A stretch of 64,000 nucleotides of DNA from Edolisoma coerulescens (taxonomy: Eukaryota; Chordata; Aves; Passeriformes; Campephagidae), in assembly GCA_013397115.1 (NCBI GenBank), contig VWZW01004142.1, forward strand, positions 554,464 through 618,463, read 5' to 3'. Below, in pieces: positions 23,068 through 36,253 of this stretch. The translations under genes and the position numbers were made by a program. Position 1 is the stretch's first letter; each line of letters opens with the position of its first letter. The notes beneath the pieces are model-generated. The model was given only the letters and a program-made list of their open reading frames with translations. It searched no databases and was not told the DNA's origin.

Positions 23068-26000
23068 CTGTTACACAAATGAGAGAAAGTCACACACTTG
23101 ACCAGCATTTTGCGTTTAAGTAGGCAAAGACAAATGTTACTACTAGGCTATAAGAAAGCAAAGGGGAACAAAAATTCCCAGGTCTTTCTGTTTTTTGGGG
23201 TTTTTTTTCAGTACCTATCAGTGAGAGGGATTTTAAACTTTTATAAATGAGATTAATTAAAGGAACAACCCTCACAATATAGAAAAGAATTATGATAACA
23301 GCACTCCAAAAAGTACCACAAAATAAAAAATTTCCTTCAAAAGTCAGTAATCTAATGGTTTTTTTAGAACTGAAACAAACAACTTGTTCTAGAGGTCAAA
23401 GGAGGGCTGTGAAAAAGACAGTAAGATTGAGCTCCAGTTTGGGTGATTTCCTTTTGATCAAACTTAGAAAAGTTTTTTTTTTCAGGTCTCTCATCTAAGC
23501 CAGAGTCATTGATGCTTTAAACAGCCCCCAGCTCTGAACTAATTCCTTTGGAAAGTGCAAGTTTTGGTGGCAGCAGAGATTCTTTTTGTAGGGTACCAGG
23601 GGTACTGTCTTTGCTGCTTTGAGAGGTGACAGCTTTGCTCTATTTTTATAAAATAACAAATTGACATGTGGAGCTAAATGGAGCTGGTGAAGTGGTTCCC
23701 ATGCATGGTTCAGACGAGGTTGCAGACATAGACCTTGACAACGGATTGTGGTTTCAAATTGCTGGGAAGCAGTGGGCAGACGGTGGAGGGAAGCATGTTG
23801 TGTCCACTACTGGAGTGCCAGCTGGTGAGGGACAATGCTGCTGCTCTTCTGAATGGATCTCATGTCCATTTGCTTCCTTAGGGAGGGCAGTGAGGTCCTC
23901 CACCTGGACTTCCTTGCCACCACCATCCAGGAGGGCCAGGAGGAGTGGGCAGGCATTGGTGTGCTGACAGAGACCCACTCCTTCTGGGGAACACCACATG
24001 CTACCTGGAAACCTGAGGTCCCAGCAGTGATGGCAAAGTAACAGTCATCATCTGTGGCCAAAGGAAAATACTCCTTTCCCTTAACTTCTGCAGATGTTTT
24101 CCAAGCTGACTACCTACAGCTCTACAAGATGTCATTAGGATTCACTTGTCTCTTTCAAGAGACATTTCAGCAGGTCAGCAGATAGGGGACTGCATGTTCT
24201 GCATCTGTCTGGACTCCCCCTCTGGATCAGAAAAGCTTCTTAGCCATCCAGTCCACCAAATTCTGTTGCTGAAAACTTTCCCAGTTGCCTAAATGTGTAT
24301 TTAGCTCTGTTTCAATATTTGCTGTGTAGGTTGGTGTTCATGAAAATATAGGTTTATTGATAGGTTAGGATATAAGATTCTGACAAGAGTACTGTGAAGA
24401 ATTGATTTTTATTTTCTGGTAATTGATTTTTTTCCCAGTCACCACATAGGAAAGAACAGACTGTTACATCTTTTTTCCAGACTATGCCTGAACAGTTCTT
24501 AAAAGTGTGTCCAAAAAGGATTGTATACTGAACCCAACCCAACAAACCACCACCACCAAAACAAATGAAAAGGGAAGATGTATTTGTTCCTTTTTCTGTG
24601 GGCAAAAGTGTTCATTAAGGCTCTTATATCATTCTTGAACTGTTTTTCACAGATCTGGGTCAATATGTTTCCTTCCTTGTTCCCTAGCCCATGCTCAATG
24701 CACCCTCCTAGCTGGTGGCTTACCTTTCTCCCTTCTCCCTTTATTGATCAGCCATCCCTACAAGGGCTGCCTTGCCTGACAGGCACTTCCCTCAGTCTGC
24801 ACACAGATTCAGGTGGTACCCTCCCTGCCACCAGCCAGCCACCCTGGCCTCTAAAATGTAAGCAAACTTCCTGAGCCATCACAGCAGTTTTCCGTGTCTG
24901 AGGTTTGGGCTGAGCCAGCACCGTATCCCCTTGTTGAGGTCTCCAAGGAGGAGCTGCAGGTCAGGGGGGCCACCTGAGGGCTCAAGGCATCATTTTCCTG
25001 ATGGCTTCAGCAGGAGCAACTCAGGGTGCCTGCATGCTGCACACGGGCTGGTCTTGTTCCTGCCAGGGCCAAATGGTCCCAGCATTCCATCCAGTCACCT
25101 AGGCTCTAGGAACAGCTTTGCCGTCAGCTTGGCGGGTGGAGGGGAGCTGAGCACAGATGGTGAGTTCTGCAGTAAAATCCATGGTACTTCTCAAATCTGT
25201 CATTTTGACTCAACGCTTTCCCTGTTTCAGCTGAAAGGAAGATGACTGTGGAGGGTCCTTCTCCTTGCTTCTCTTTGCCATCTGTATGCACTGCTCACCA
25301 GCCCTCTGAGCAGACGCTGACTGAACACATCTTCCACAGGAACCAAGTCGGTCTTTGCTGGAACTTTTATCTGTCACTCGAAGAAATGCACACATAGAAA
25401 ACACATTCCCTGACAGCTGAAGAGCTAAGCTCCATTTGCTTCATTTCCCAACATTTCTCTCTTTTGTGTACCCCCCATCTGAACTATGACTTGTGGCTTC
25501 AAAAATGAAATCTTTTACTTATCCTTTAGAGCAATGGACATGCGGACAACACATGACTCTTGACAACGTAATCACTTCTGATGTAATAAGTTAAAGAAGT
25601 AAGAAAATCCTTGGCAAAGAATAAAGGATTGGTGTGACTAGTACTTTGATACACATCACATTAATTTGAGAATTTATCTGAAAAAGTTATTATAAGGAGT
25701 TTAAGCATAATAGTGCATTGAGATAAATTATGTTAAATTCATGTTATTCAAAGGGAAGCAAAAATCAGTCTGCTTTGGATAAGCTAATGAATGCAGTGTG
25801 TTTCAGCTGTGGCTAAGTGATGCAATGGAAATATTTTCCTACAATAAAGAAACTGTTTTTCTAAGGTCAGAGCAAGTAAAAGAGATGACCCTTTTACTGA
25901 CAAGAATTTTATTGGTACAAATAAAACATTACAAATGTGACCAACACCTTGGTGTACATTAGTCTTAACTGAGAAAATTGAAAAAAAAAACAAACCAAAA

Positions 26001-29000
26001 AACCAACCATTCCATGATTATAGGACTTTATGACTGTTAACAATGAGATAAAAACATGTGTAGGGAGTTTATTTTCTGCTGAAGACAAATTTTTTGTTGT
26101 AAGTTCTTTGAGGCAGAGGCTCTGTGCTTGCTGCGTCTTGTACAATAAGCAGCACAGTCAGATCAAGGAAAGGAGTATTGCAGCACCTTCACACTCTGAA
26201 GGGGACTTAAAAGTCATGAGCTTTTCAGTCTGCAGGTGTGCAGGTGACTGAAGCTAGTGGGTTTTAATTCATGAGCAGCACAGGCTGAGAGGAAATAGCA
26301 GGTCCTTTCTCGTGCAGCCCCATAACAGTTGCTCAGGTTGGTGTGCCTGTCTCCTGAACAAAGGAATAAACAAATGCTCCTCTTTTTGAGAGCCTGGAAA
26401 CAGACAGCACTGTCCTGCACAGGCTGATGGCTATACTAAGGGGAAGTGTGAAAAAATTATCAGGAAAAATTACCAGCCCTCAGAGTCAGGTAACCACCTA
26501 AGAAAGCAGCTTCTTTTGCGGTTCTGGAAGGATGTCCAAGAATGAACCTTTTTTTGGCAGAATGCAATGTAGAAAAAAATTCAACCTGCAAGCAGAGAGG
26601 CTGCCTCTGGCCATGTGTTTGCATTGCATTGATGGACACAGAAAATGAGAAAGGTTCTTTATAGATCTGCAGGACAATACCCAAGAAAAAAGATCTCCAT
26701 TATTGTTAATTCTCCTTCCTCATAAAAACGACCTGCAATGATCTTACATTGTGGCCTAACTACTCAGGAGAAAAAGGGGTCAATAGGAATACAGCCAGTC
26801 ATATTCTTCTCACTTGCAAATCTTGCAGAGAGTTATGGAACTCTTGTAAATACCACAGCTGCAGTATGCAGCAAAAGCACTTCAAAAGGATTCTGGAACA
26901 TTTCCCAGAGGAGAAATAAAACAATTTACTCTCCTTTTACAAGAAAGAGCTAGAAACTGTGTCTGTGATGTTTTGCAGGATATATTGGCATATTATAAAC
27001 ACTGTTAGTGTTCCAGTCCCGCCAAAGGAGTCCCAAAGGTCCATCTGCCTATGCAGGACCCTGCAATTGCACAATCATGTAATTGGCATAGTGCTCTCCT
27101 CAGCTAATCCAGCAGCCTCTCATCACATGTGCTCGTCATTTCTCTGTTAAGGATCTCCTTGGTTATTGGTTAACAGCTTACGGACAGAAAACTGCACCAA
27201 TTAATTACCATCACTACCCATCAGGGCAAACCAAGACAAAACTCTCGAACTACATAAACCCCAGAAGTCCACTTTCAACAGTAGTAACAAAATGTAATAT
27301 GAAATAAACCTGCAAATTGTTTCAGGAGGTTGTCCTAGTAATTCAGCCAGAGCAAAAGGCCTGACTCTGTTTTGGCATAGTAAAGTCGTACAGATTCCTG
27401 TATCTGCCCATTCCTGTAGTGCTTTCCTGGGTAAAGGAACTCACGTTGGCAGGCTGGGAGGTCTGTGTTTTACACCAGTCCTTGTCAACCCCAGAGAGCC
27501 TGCCCTATGGAAAGCAAGTGTGGGAAAGCCCCTCAGTGTGCATAATGAAACCTCTTCTCCAATGCTCGCTATCCATTGAAGTGCCCCTGACTGACATTTC
27601 AAACAAACTGCTGAGAACAGGCCAGCCAAGGTTATTGATTTTAAACCAAGCCAGCTATATGAGCCATCACTACAGCTGTACACTTCTTTGTTTAAGGGGA
27701 AATGAACATATTTGACCTTACTATTCTAGTTCCTCTTCACCTCTGGGAAACCTCACCAGTGCATGGCACAAAAGGACCCTCCTCAAAGAGGTTCCTGCTT
27801 GCCATGGAGGCCAGACATGATTTACTCAAATTCAGTTTGAAGGCAATACAATATATTCTCAAACATTCTAAACTTAGCATTTTAAAGGAATAGCTTCTAA
27901 TTTGATTACTTCTCTGCCTTAAAAAAATTGTGGGGGCTTTTTTTCTGACTATTAGAACACTATTCTATGAAAACATTCTTAAATTCCAAGTATCCATATG
28001 TAACACAAATAAGCAATAAAAGGATTTTCCAAAGCAAGACGGTGCTAAGTATTGTAGCTGTAAATCACCGGCTATCAGAACATCACACCATTATACAATG
28101 TATCTGCAATGAGTCATCCATTAAACTGTGTTCCAGTCAGAAACCTGGCATACTGGGGGCTTGGAAGAAGATTAATGTTTTAATATACTTTAAAATCATT
28201 TACAGAACGAAATGTACACAGTTGCTCAGAGGGCTCCTAGGTTTTGTGTTACAAGAAAGCAAAATATGAAATTAAACAACAGGGGGTATTCTTAACAACA
28301 TGTGTGTCCATGTGTATGCTATAGCAAAGCAGCCAGCCCAGATTTACACATCCTGGACAGGAATTAATACAGCTACATCTGCACATACTTGAGTCCTGGC
28401 TGCGGTAGCAATAGTTCTCCCTGGACTGCAGCTTGGAGCTCTGCAGGGCCCGAGGGGTTCTCGTGGCACATGTGGCACTGTCTCAGTGTGCAGAGGCCAC
28501 TGGCTCCTCACCTGCAGGATGCACCATGGCAAGTGTGATGCAGGGTGTGAGGCAAAGCAAAACAGCCTCATCATTCCTGAGGGGTTTGTCAGCTTGGTTT
28601 CTGAGTGGTGTTGCCAGAGGGAGGCAGCTTTTCAGGGAGTCATTGGAGATATGAGCCTGACTGATGGAGGAGAGCAGAGAGGCCAGCAAAGAGGGAGAGA
28701 AAACAAGGGCAGTCAGGGTTGCATACAAAAATAGCACAAGATAGTGCGACCTGCTGTTCATTTGGACAGGATCTGCTGCCACCTTCTTGCCGTGGAGGGA
28801 CGTAATCCCAGATAAAAAGGGTTTAGAGCTCCAGCTATTCCAGGCACTGGTCCTCCACCATCACACCTGATCAAGTGCCACCAGGCACAGGAGGATAGGA
28901 CAAGGCAGAGGTTACTAAAATCTCTATTCAGGCATAGCTGAGCTCTGGACATTGTGCCCTGAGCCAGGGCAGTTTAAGTTTACATGAAGTATATCTAACA

Positions 29001-32000
29001 GCCAAGTGTACCTACCTTATGTTTGAGGTGTAACATCTAGACCTGCAAAAGCGTTTCCTGGGGACTAGGTACACATATAGCTTTGATGACATGGATATAT
29101 CCACTCCTCGATTCAGTTAAATGCTCCAAGAGTTTTCTAATGATATGACTGGGATTTATGATACTAAACATAGACACCCAATCTGTCTCTCCTCTAATCA
29201 AAAGATAACGACAGAGATGATGGAGATTATAGTAAAAATTACCTCATCCTAAAGGATACATCTAAAATAAGCCAGATGGATAATACCCTGAATGTAACTT
29301 TGTCTATCTTTATCTTTAGCATGGGCCGGAGAAGTCAGCTGTATGTGTCTACAAAACAGGCGTCCAAATGTAAGACATGTCTGACCTTAAATGTTTACGA
29401 GTGTTTTAATTCTCCAGATGTACTCAGACGCTGCTCCAGTGTCTTTCCTAGGATGACCTGCTGCCAGGTAGAGCCCCCAACCCTTCAAAGGATGTTGAGC
29501 CAAGGGGACACCAGAAAATTCTGAAGTCAGTTGGTTGGGTGTATGCAAGCATAAGCCACACAGAGGTGAAATGGTGAGCAAAGGAGCTCAATTACCCAAA
29601 CAACTGACCTATTATTGGCCAATAACTCATTCTGCCAATCAATTTAAAGGTCATGTACATAACTAACCTACAAGCCTCTTGATTTTTAACTCCTGCTGAA
29701 AGTCATTATTGTTTCTTCTTCCATACCCTTATTCCACATGTTTGGCTGTCATCTGTAAAGGGACTTTGATGTTCTTTCATTTTTTTCTCTTCTGATTCAG
29801 GCTACTTCTAGTCTTAGATACCTTCGAGAAACACAGGGTAGCAGGGTCATGGCTGAAAATGGGCAATATTGCTGGTCTGCACAGCAGTCATTGAAGGGCA
29901 TGTCTGCCTCCATGGTATAGGTGTGCAGCACGATGTAGTCCCTGGAGAGGGATGGGCACTCTGCGTTTAATTCACCTGACCTGATTTAGCCACCTGCTTT
30001 AGAGTGAGGTAAACGATCTCTTGAACTGAGACACAGCTGCCTCCACAGGAAGCACTGCCATTTAATCAGAAAAATCCCAGCGAGGAAAATAGCTGTAGCA
30101 GCACAGTATCAGGGAGAATATTGTGTTTTGGAAACATTATGGTCCTGTCCTTCCAGGGTAATTCCTTTATGAAGAATCCATGTTTTGAAAAATTTTGAAA
30201 AATCTTTTTGGGCAATTCATACTCAAATTTCTCACATTTCAGGTAGACCCTTTTAAAGACATATGGCAAGGAAAACTTGGAGAGACACCTTGAGAAAATG
30301 ACGGGAATTACTGCTCTGCTTCATGCCATTTAGACACTGAGAGGTCTGTCTTAAAATGAATCCAGATATTCTTTCCGCCTTAAAATTTGTGAGAATTCAT
30401 TGAATATGGCTGGTTCTGAATTCACAACCTGCCTTACTCTGCATTAATCTCACTGAACCGAGTGGGAGGGGAAAGACTTGATCTTTCCTAGGATGGAGGA
30501 AGATTCTGATTTACCACAGTGTTAGCTAGTGCAACCCAGTGATTTCAGTGAGGGTGAAACTGGTGCAGCCCAGTCCTGGTGCTCGTCATGAGCCATGAGC
30601 TTACTGTTGGCAAAAACTTCATTTGCAAATGATTCACCAGCATAAAGCAAATTCCGACTCTGAAAGGCGAATCAAAGTGACAGTCAGTCCCTGCCTCCAA
30701 GGAAGGTCACACAGCTCTCTGCTCACATGCATAGGACACTGTCAGTGATTCCACACTGGCTGTGCCTGGGTGCCAGAGCTGGACAGTAGGATATCCTATG
30801 CCTGTGCATCCTGTACAGTACTGCTCCCTTTTCCTCGCCCCTGCAGCTTAGCAGGGCTGGACAGGTCTGGTAAGGGAGAGTTTAGACAGCAAATACTGTC
30901 AGGCAAAGAATTACACCCTGAGAAGTGTGATCGTGCTGATACCAGAGGAGTGCAATGGCAGCATTGTCCTCTCCATATGTCAATTTTTTTTTTGGATGAG
31001 GGCATAGATAGAGTGGGAATTTCCTTTCCCTGTCACCTCCTGTGGTCACCCCTCTGTAGGCACATAAACATCAGGAACTGTGCTAGCTTGCACCTCGCAG
31101 GCTCAGCCACCACAACTGTGAACCTCAGAAATGTGATATGGTGCTTTGTTCAATTCAGAAATTCTTCTTAGAGGGGACAACTTCTCTGAAACTCTCAACA
31201 TTAGTGCCAAATCTTCATGTTCTCACTCTCATTCTATTGATTTCACAATTGCCCAGGCTCTGTGTCACCTCTTTGTGGCTAAACTGGCTGCTCAGGCTCC
31301 TGTAAGTAATCTAATGGAAGCAGGATGGAGGAACAGATGTACTAAGAGAAAAGACTTCAGAGATGCTTTGAGAGTGAAAGGAAAGTTCTGGGAAAAGTCA
31401 CATTAAAAAAGAATCAAATTATTTAACAAGAATGGCACCTCCTGAAGCTCTACCCCAAGTATAATACATGAAACAACTCAGAAAATCGAAGCGTCTTTTT
31501 CCTCTGTGGATTTCCACCTTTGCTGTTTCCAGGGAGGTCTGCTCCAGGAGGAGGCTGCTGGGGCAGCTAAGGAAGATAAGTCACATGGAGAAGCAGTTTT
31601 GCCATTTATCTTCACTGGTATAATCTATGAGCACCACACTTGATAAAAATATATTTTAAACCCCCCAGGCTCTGCCAGGCTAGATCAGCAGGAACTGAAA
31701 GCAAGAAGAGATGAGAAGGTAACATGTATGGTAAAAAATCATAAAATTGACACTCTTTCTGAAATAATGTGAATCTCCTTTGTTTTCTTGTCTTACATTG
31801 TCTCTCTATTGCTTTGGGAGCAGGGGAATACCAATACTGGAACCCCATAAATCACGGTAACTGTTTTATTTCTACTGTTTTGCTATAACTGTGATAGGGA
31901 GGAAAAGCTAACACAATTGGGCAGTCATGGTTTTCACTTGAATTTGTTAATGGAGAGATTATTTATAGTGTTCTAGTGTCCATGAGAAAGCTAGATTTTT

Positions 32001-35000
32001 TAATATTGCTTCTACCATGGTCTTGCTTTAAAAATGTTAGTGTTAGTGGGCATAAGCCTTTTTGCTCTCTTGCTCTAACTAATAATGCTGAATGGGAAGC
32101 ATCTTACTGGTTAGAAGTAAGCTTGCTTGTTCCAGGAGACGGGTTTTGGGCAATACAGATAACCAAGTGCCCCTTGTCATCCCACCTCATGCCCACAGTG
32201 ACAGCAACCTTAGTGAAATTCTTGCAAAGGGAAAGGGACTACATGCTCCTGCCAAAAACACAGAGGGCATGTTGCACCATCAGCTATAGCGGCAAACTAG
32301 TTCAAGACATTTAAAATATATCTACATCTATACAAGCAGGAAAAAACAACCTCCATCCTCTCACCCTTGTGTTCAAGAGCTGAGTTAGTTACAGATGCTG
32401 ACAGGAGGAAACAAAATCATGCTGTGTGTAATTAAACAGGGATTGCTTTGGGTTCTTCCTTACCAGCTCTGCTACTGAACCCATGTAAGAGGGTGTACAG
32501 ATTGTTTTTACATTAAGGCCTAAAAAAACTCTGTGGCAATGAGATGGGACTTTACAGTGGGATTGGAGTGTGCCTGAATGGATGCTGTGTCCTTACTCTC
32601 TGACAATACACGGCCAAGCATGACACCCCACACAGGGCTCCTAGGAACCACCAGTGGAGCACTGGCCCTTGCTATGGCCTCTATAAAACGGCAATTGAAA
32701 TATAAACTTTCACACCATACAGTGACAGAAGCAAGGGTGAAACTACTACATAAAATGTGAAGAGGCTACAGAAGAACCTGCTAAAAGAACATATATCTCT
32801 ACTAGAACAGGGAAGTGAAAAAAATACAGTAAGATCTCTAAAAGCCTTTGTGGAAGAGGTTCTAATTACTGAGACATTACTAATTTGTGACCAAACTTAG
32901 CCCCACCTTAAGGCATATTTATATTGGTGCCCATGGAGCTGATGAATTTGCTCAGTTTCTCATTGGCAGAGCTGCCCCTTCGGGCATTAGCTGTAGCTTC
33001 CTTTTACCCCTATCAATACCGAGTATTAAAATTACTAGTCTTGTGCAATACAGAAAATGAAAAATACAGATCTGATGTGTAAGACCATATTGAGAGATTT
33101 GGCAGCAAGAGTTTTATTTATATTTCTGGAGGTTTTAATGGAGAACATAATGTGCTGTCCACAGATCACCGTTCTACTGTGGGTCAGTCTCATTTAGGAA
33201 GGTGATAGATGATATGTCTTCCTATAAACACTGTTCCAGTAATAGCATAACCAATGCAGTTCCTAGTTCAGATACAACAGTCAAAATTTTCAGTTAATGT
33301 AAATAAGTGTTCATTCATGTGTCCTGTTTATTTTTGTTTAAATGTCTTTGAACCTTGTCCATTGCTTCTTCATTTCTTGTATGGCCACCGGGACTAGGAT
33401 CATTCTTTTCCATTATTTCAGGTCCAGATAAATCCGACAGAAAGAGAGAGAGAAAGAAAGAGAGAAAATTGTATAACCAGAAAACATGAAGTAAATAAGT
33501 AAATTAAGATTATCATAAAGGTGGCTTGACTTACCATTTTACATGAGCAGAATGATCATCAAAGCATTTAACTCCTAGCAGCAGTGCGAGCAAGGGTGAG
33601 GTACAGACTCTCCTCATGTAAATGATGCTTTGGCTTGTCTCACATCGTTTCTCCCTGGGTCACAGGGAGAATGGGGGTGTCTTGGTGTTAGGAAGGAATT
33701 TCCTCTCTTGTTCCTCCTGACTTTTCTCCTTTTTATTTAAGAGACCATTCGTTCTTCTTTCAAAATTATGTGGATTTGTTGATATCCTCATAAATTATGC
33801 ATCACTAAAAGTATTGTCCCATGGTATTTCATATTTAAAATCTATTGTGAAACTTCAGGTAGGAAAAAAAAAGCAGGAACTATTGGGGTGGAAATGCATT
33901 TATTATTTTGCAGAATAAATACCACCAACTTCATCTCTGTATACGAGTGGTATCTGTGATTGTTTGAAATTCAATCTACACATTTCAGTATTTCTGCATA
34001 TTCTAAAGGTGAGAGCCATACATACAGGAGCCTGTGAAGCTCCAAAGATGCACATGTGGAAAGTGGATAAATGCAGCAAATGACAGGAAGTCAGAAGCAG
34101 TGATCTCCAAATGGACTTATTAAAACAGAGGGTGCAGTAGAAAAAACCCAAGCTATAAAGCTGTCATTTGCTCTGTTAATAGACATCACCATAAAAATGT
34201 TATGGGAATTTTTTGTATATTTTTTTTAACATTTTAAACATAAATCCTTAAAGTCTTCATATACTCATATAGAGATTTTCTGTAATTTTATCATATGTGA
34301 AAAATGTGCTCCTATCTGTTCATTTTCTTTTCCCAATCACAAACTTACAAGTTTGTTATGTTACTAAGGTAGCAGGGTACACTTTCTAGTAATGTTGGGA
34401 GACTTTGAATAGATTAGCAGGTCACCTCACCTCCTTCTCATTCTTTTTCAGGTTTTTGGAAGGGAAATCTAGAATGTGAGGCAAGATCAAGCAGTGAGTG
34501 TACCCTCATCTCATACTTGATGGTGGAACAAAAGTGAAAGACCCCAGATCTTCTGGCCCCAAGTTTTGTACCTTGTCTATAGGTACAAATCTGGTTTGGA
34601 AGAAGAAAATGCAAAACAAAGGCTTTGCTCACCAAAACATCTGCATAGCCAATAGCTGGAGCCAGTTTTGTTAAGAGGACACTGCCTGGCTCATTGCCAT
34701 GACTATAACGAGCACTTAGGCTCCTCTTCATCTTCTGATCAGAGACCTGAGAGCTGAGTGCGGTACATGAACCTCTGCGCCACTTTGGGGCTCCATGGCC
34801 TCCAAAGGCAACCACTGGTGTCACTTTTATACCATCTGTGCCATAGCAATGGAGGCTGGGGTTTTCATCAGGTGATGCTCAGTGGGCTGGTACCTGTTCT
34901 GCACCTATATGGTTCTATGGGAGCCTCTGAGAGCTTTGTCATTGGTGTCAAAATTTCACTGCAAATAAAGATCAGGCCAAAAGGCACTAGATACAGTTTT

Positions 35001-36126
35001 AAAATGAAATCTTAAAACACAAGACTCCTTCCCATGCCCTGAATTTTTAGTTTAAACCATTTCAGATAATTTATTTGTGCCGTCAGAAAGTAGCATTCTT
35101 AACCCTGAGGTAATGATTTTGCTTCAATTTAGGTGCCTGATATCATCTGCCAGCTTTTTATCTTCAAATATCAAGTGCATTTTCATTGCATCTCTTGCGC
35201 AGGCTATGTACGCATTATGCTATGCAATGAGGAGAAACAAAATGTGTGGTTTTAAAATTATTCTTCTGCTCTTCTATTTTTTAATCTCCAGATGGTCCCT
35301 GAGACTGGTGATGTTTTCTTTAGGCTATATATTTTCTGCTTTAATTAACTTACTTAATCAGCACACATTTGAGAGACACACATGTGATCAGATAATATCA
35401 GGTGCTAATATTTAATTGCTTTCATGAAATTAGAAGTAGATAAATGGTTGAATCATAATTGAATGATCTTATTAGACTACAAGCTGATCAGTGTTAAAAG
35501 GGAATTTGAGATTACCACGTTTGCATTAATTTCACATTGGCTGGGGCTGCTGTGAGGACTGAGCAGAATGTGATTGCAGGGTTAGGGAGCAAGATCAGAG
35601 CTGGATGACTGAGATCTGCCATACACATTTATCAGCTGAGGGGCTGGCACAATTTGTATCACTACCTAAGAGCAGTGAAGGAAAATAATGCTTTGATTTA
35701 CCACCTCCCAAGTTAAAAAAAGGCAGCAAATAGACCTTTGTGTGTGTTATGTTGAAATAAACTGTCTCTCTTTCTATCCTGTCCCTCCCCAGTGTGTGTG
35801 CTTGTGAAGGACAGGGAGTCACCAAAGGCATCTACCACCTCAGGGGCTTTGTTGGAAATTATCGGGTAGTTATGGCTGGGAGCAGAGGAGGCCTGACACA
35901 TAGTTGTACGGATGGGCTGGAGCAAGTCTGGGGCTTGTACAAGATTCAAATATTTCTATTTCTTGGTGAAAGACCTGAGCAGGGCTGAGTGAAATTCTCA
36001 GAATCTGCACCCTCTATGTATGTTTTCCCAGATGAATATCATTGGCTGATGAATGGGAATTCTTGGTTCATGGCCATAGTGATTTTACTTGGGTGTCAAG
36101 ATAGAGAGCAGTCATGCAGTACTTAC
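23068..36126 (-). other. CALCR: CALCR largest intron (TM2 exon to TM3 exon), 13059 bp
   Basis: Starts gtaagtac and ends gtgtaacag. Several GC-richer islands (about 23750-24050, 24660-25150, 28380-28870, 30700-31050) interrupt AT-rich sequence, plus a GA tract. No exon, LTR or CR1 copy was recognised. Confidence 0.88.
33439..33467 (+). repeat. GA/GAAA-rich low-complexity tract
   Basis: Short mixed run of ga and gaaa units in the large TM2-TM3 intron. Confidence 0.85.
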
Positions 36127-36253
36127 AGGATCCCTTTTTACAAGGCCTGGGTTAGGGACGACAGCAATGAGGTGGGCAATTGTAAACATGGAATTCAGCA
36201 CATAGGAGAAAAACAAATTCTTATGCAGTGTTATCCGTTGACAGCTGAGGCTC
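36127..36253 (-). CDS. CALCR: CALCR exon: ICL1 and transmembrane helix 2
   Basis: This 127-nt exon has acceptor tatttttcag and donor gtaagtac. Its first base completes the Lys codon and it ends in phase 0. It encodes SLSCQRITLHKNLFFSYVLN, then SMFTIAHLIAVVPNPGLVKRDP. RITLHKN is the conserved class B ICL1/TM2 motif, whose His belongs to the cytoplasmic polar network that controls activation. The segment after TM2 (VVPNPGLVKRDP) matches the CALCR-type first extracellular loop (VVPNGELVRRDP in human) better than CALCRL. Confidence 0.95.
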
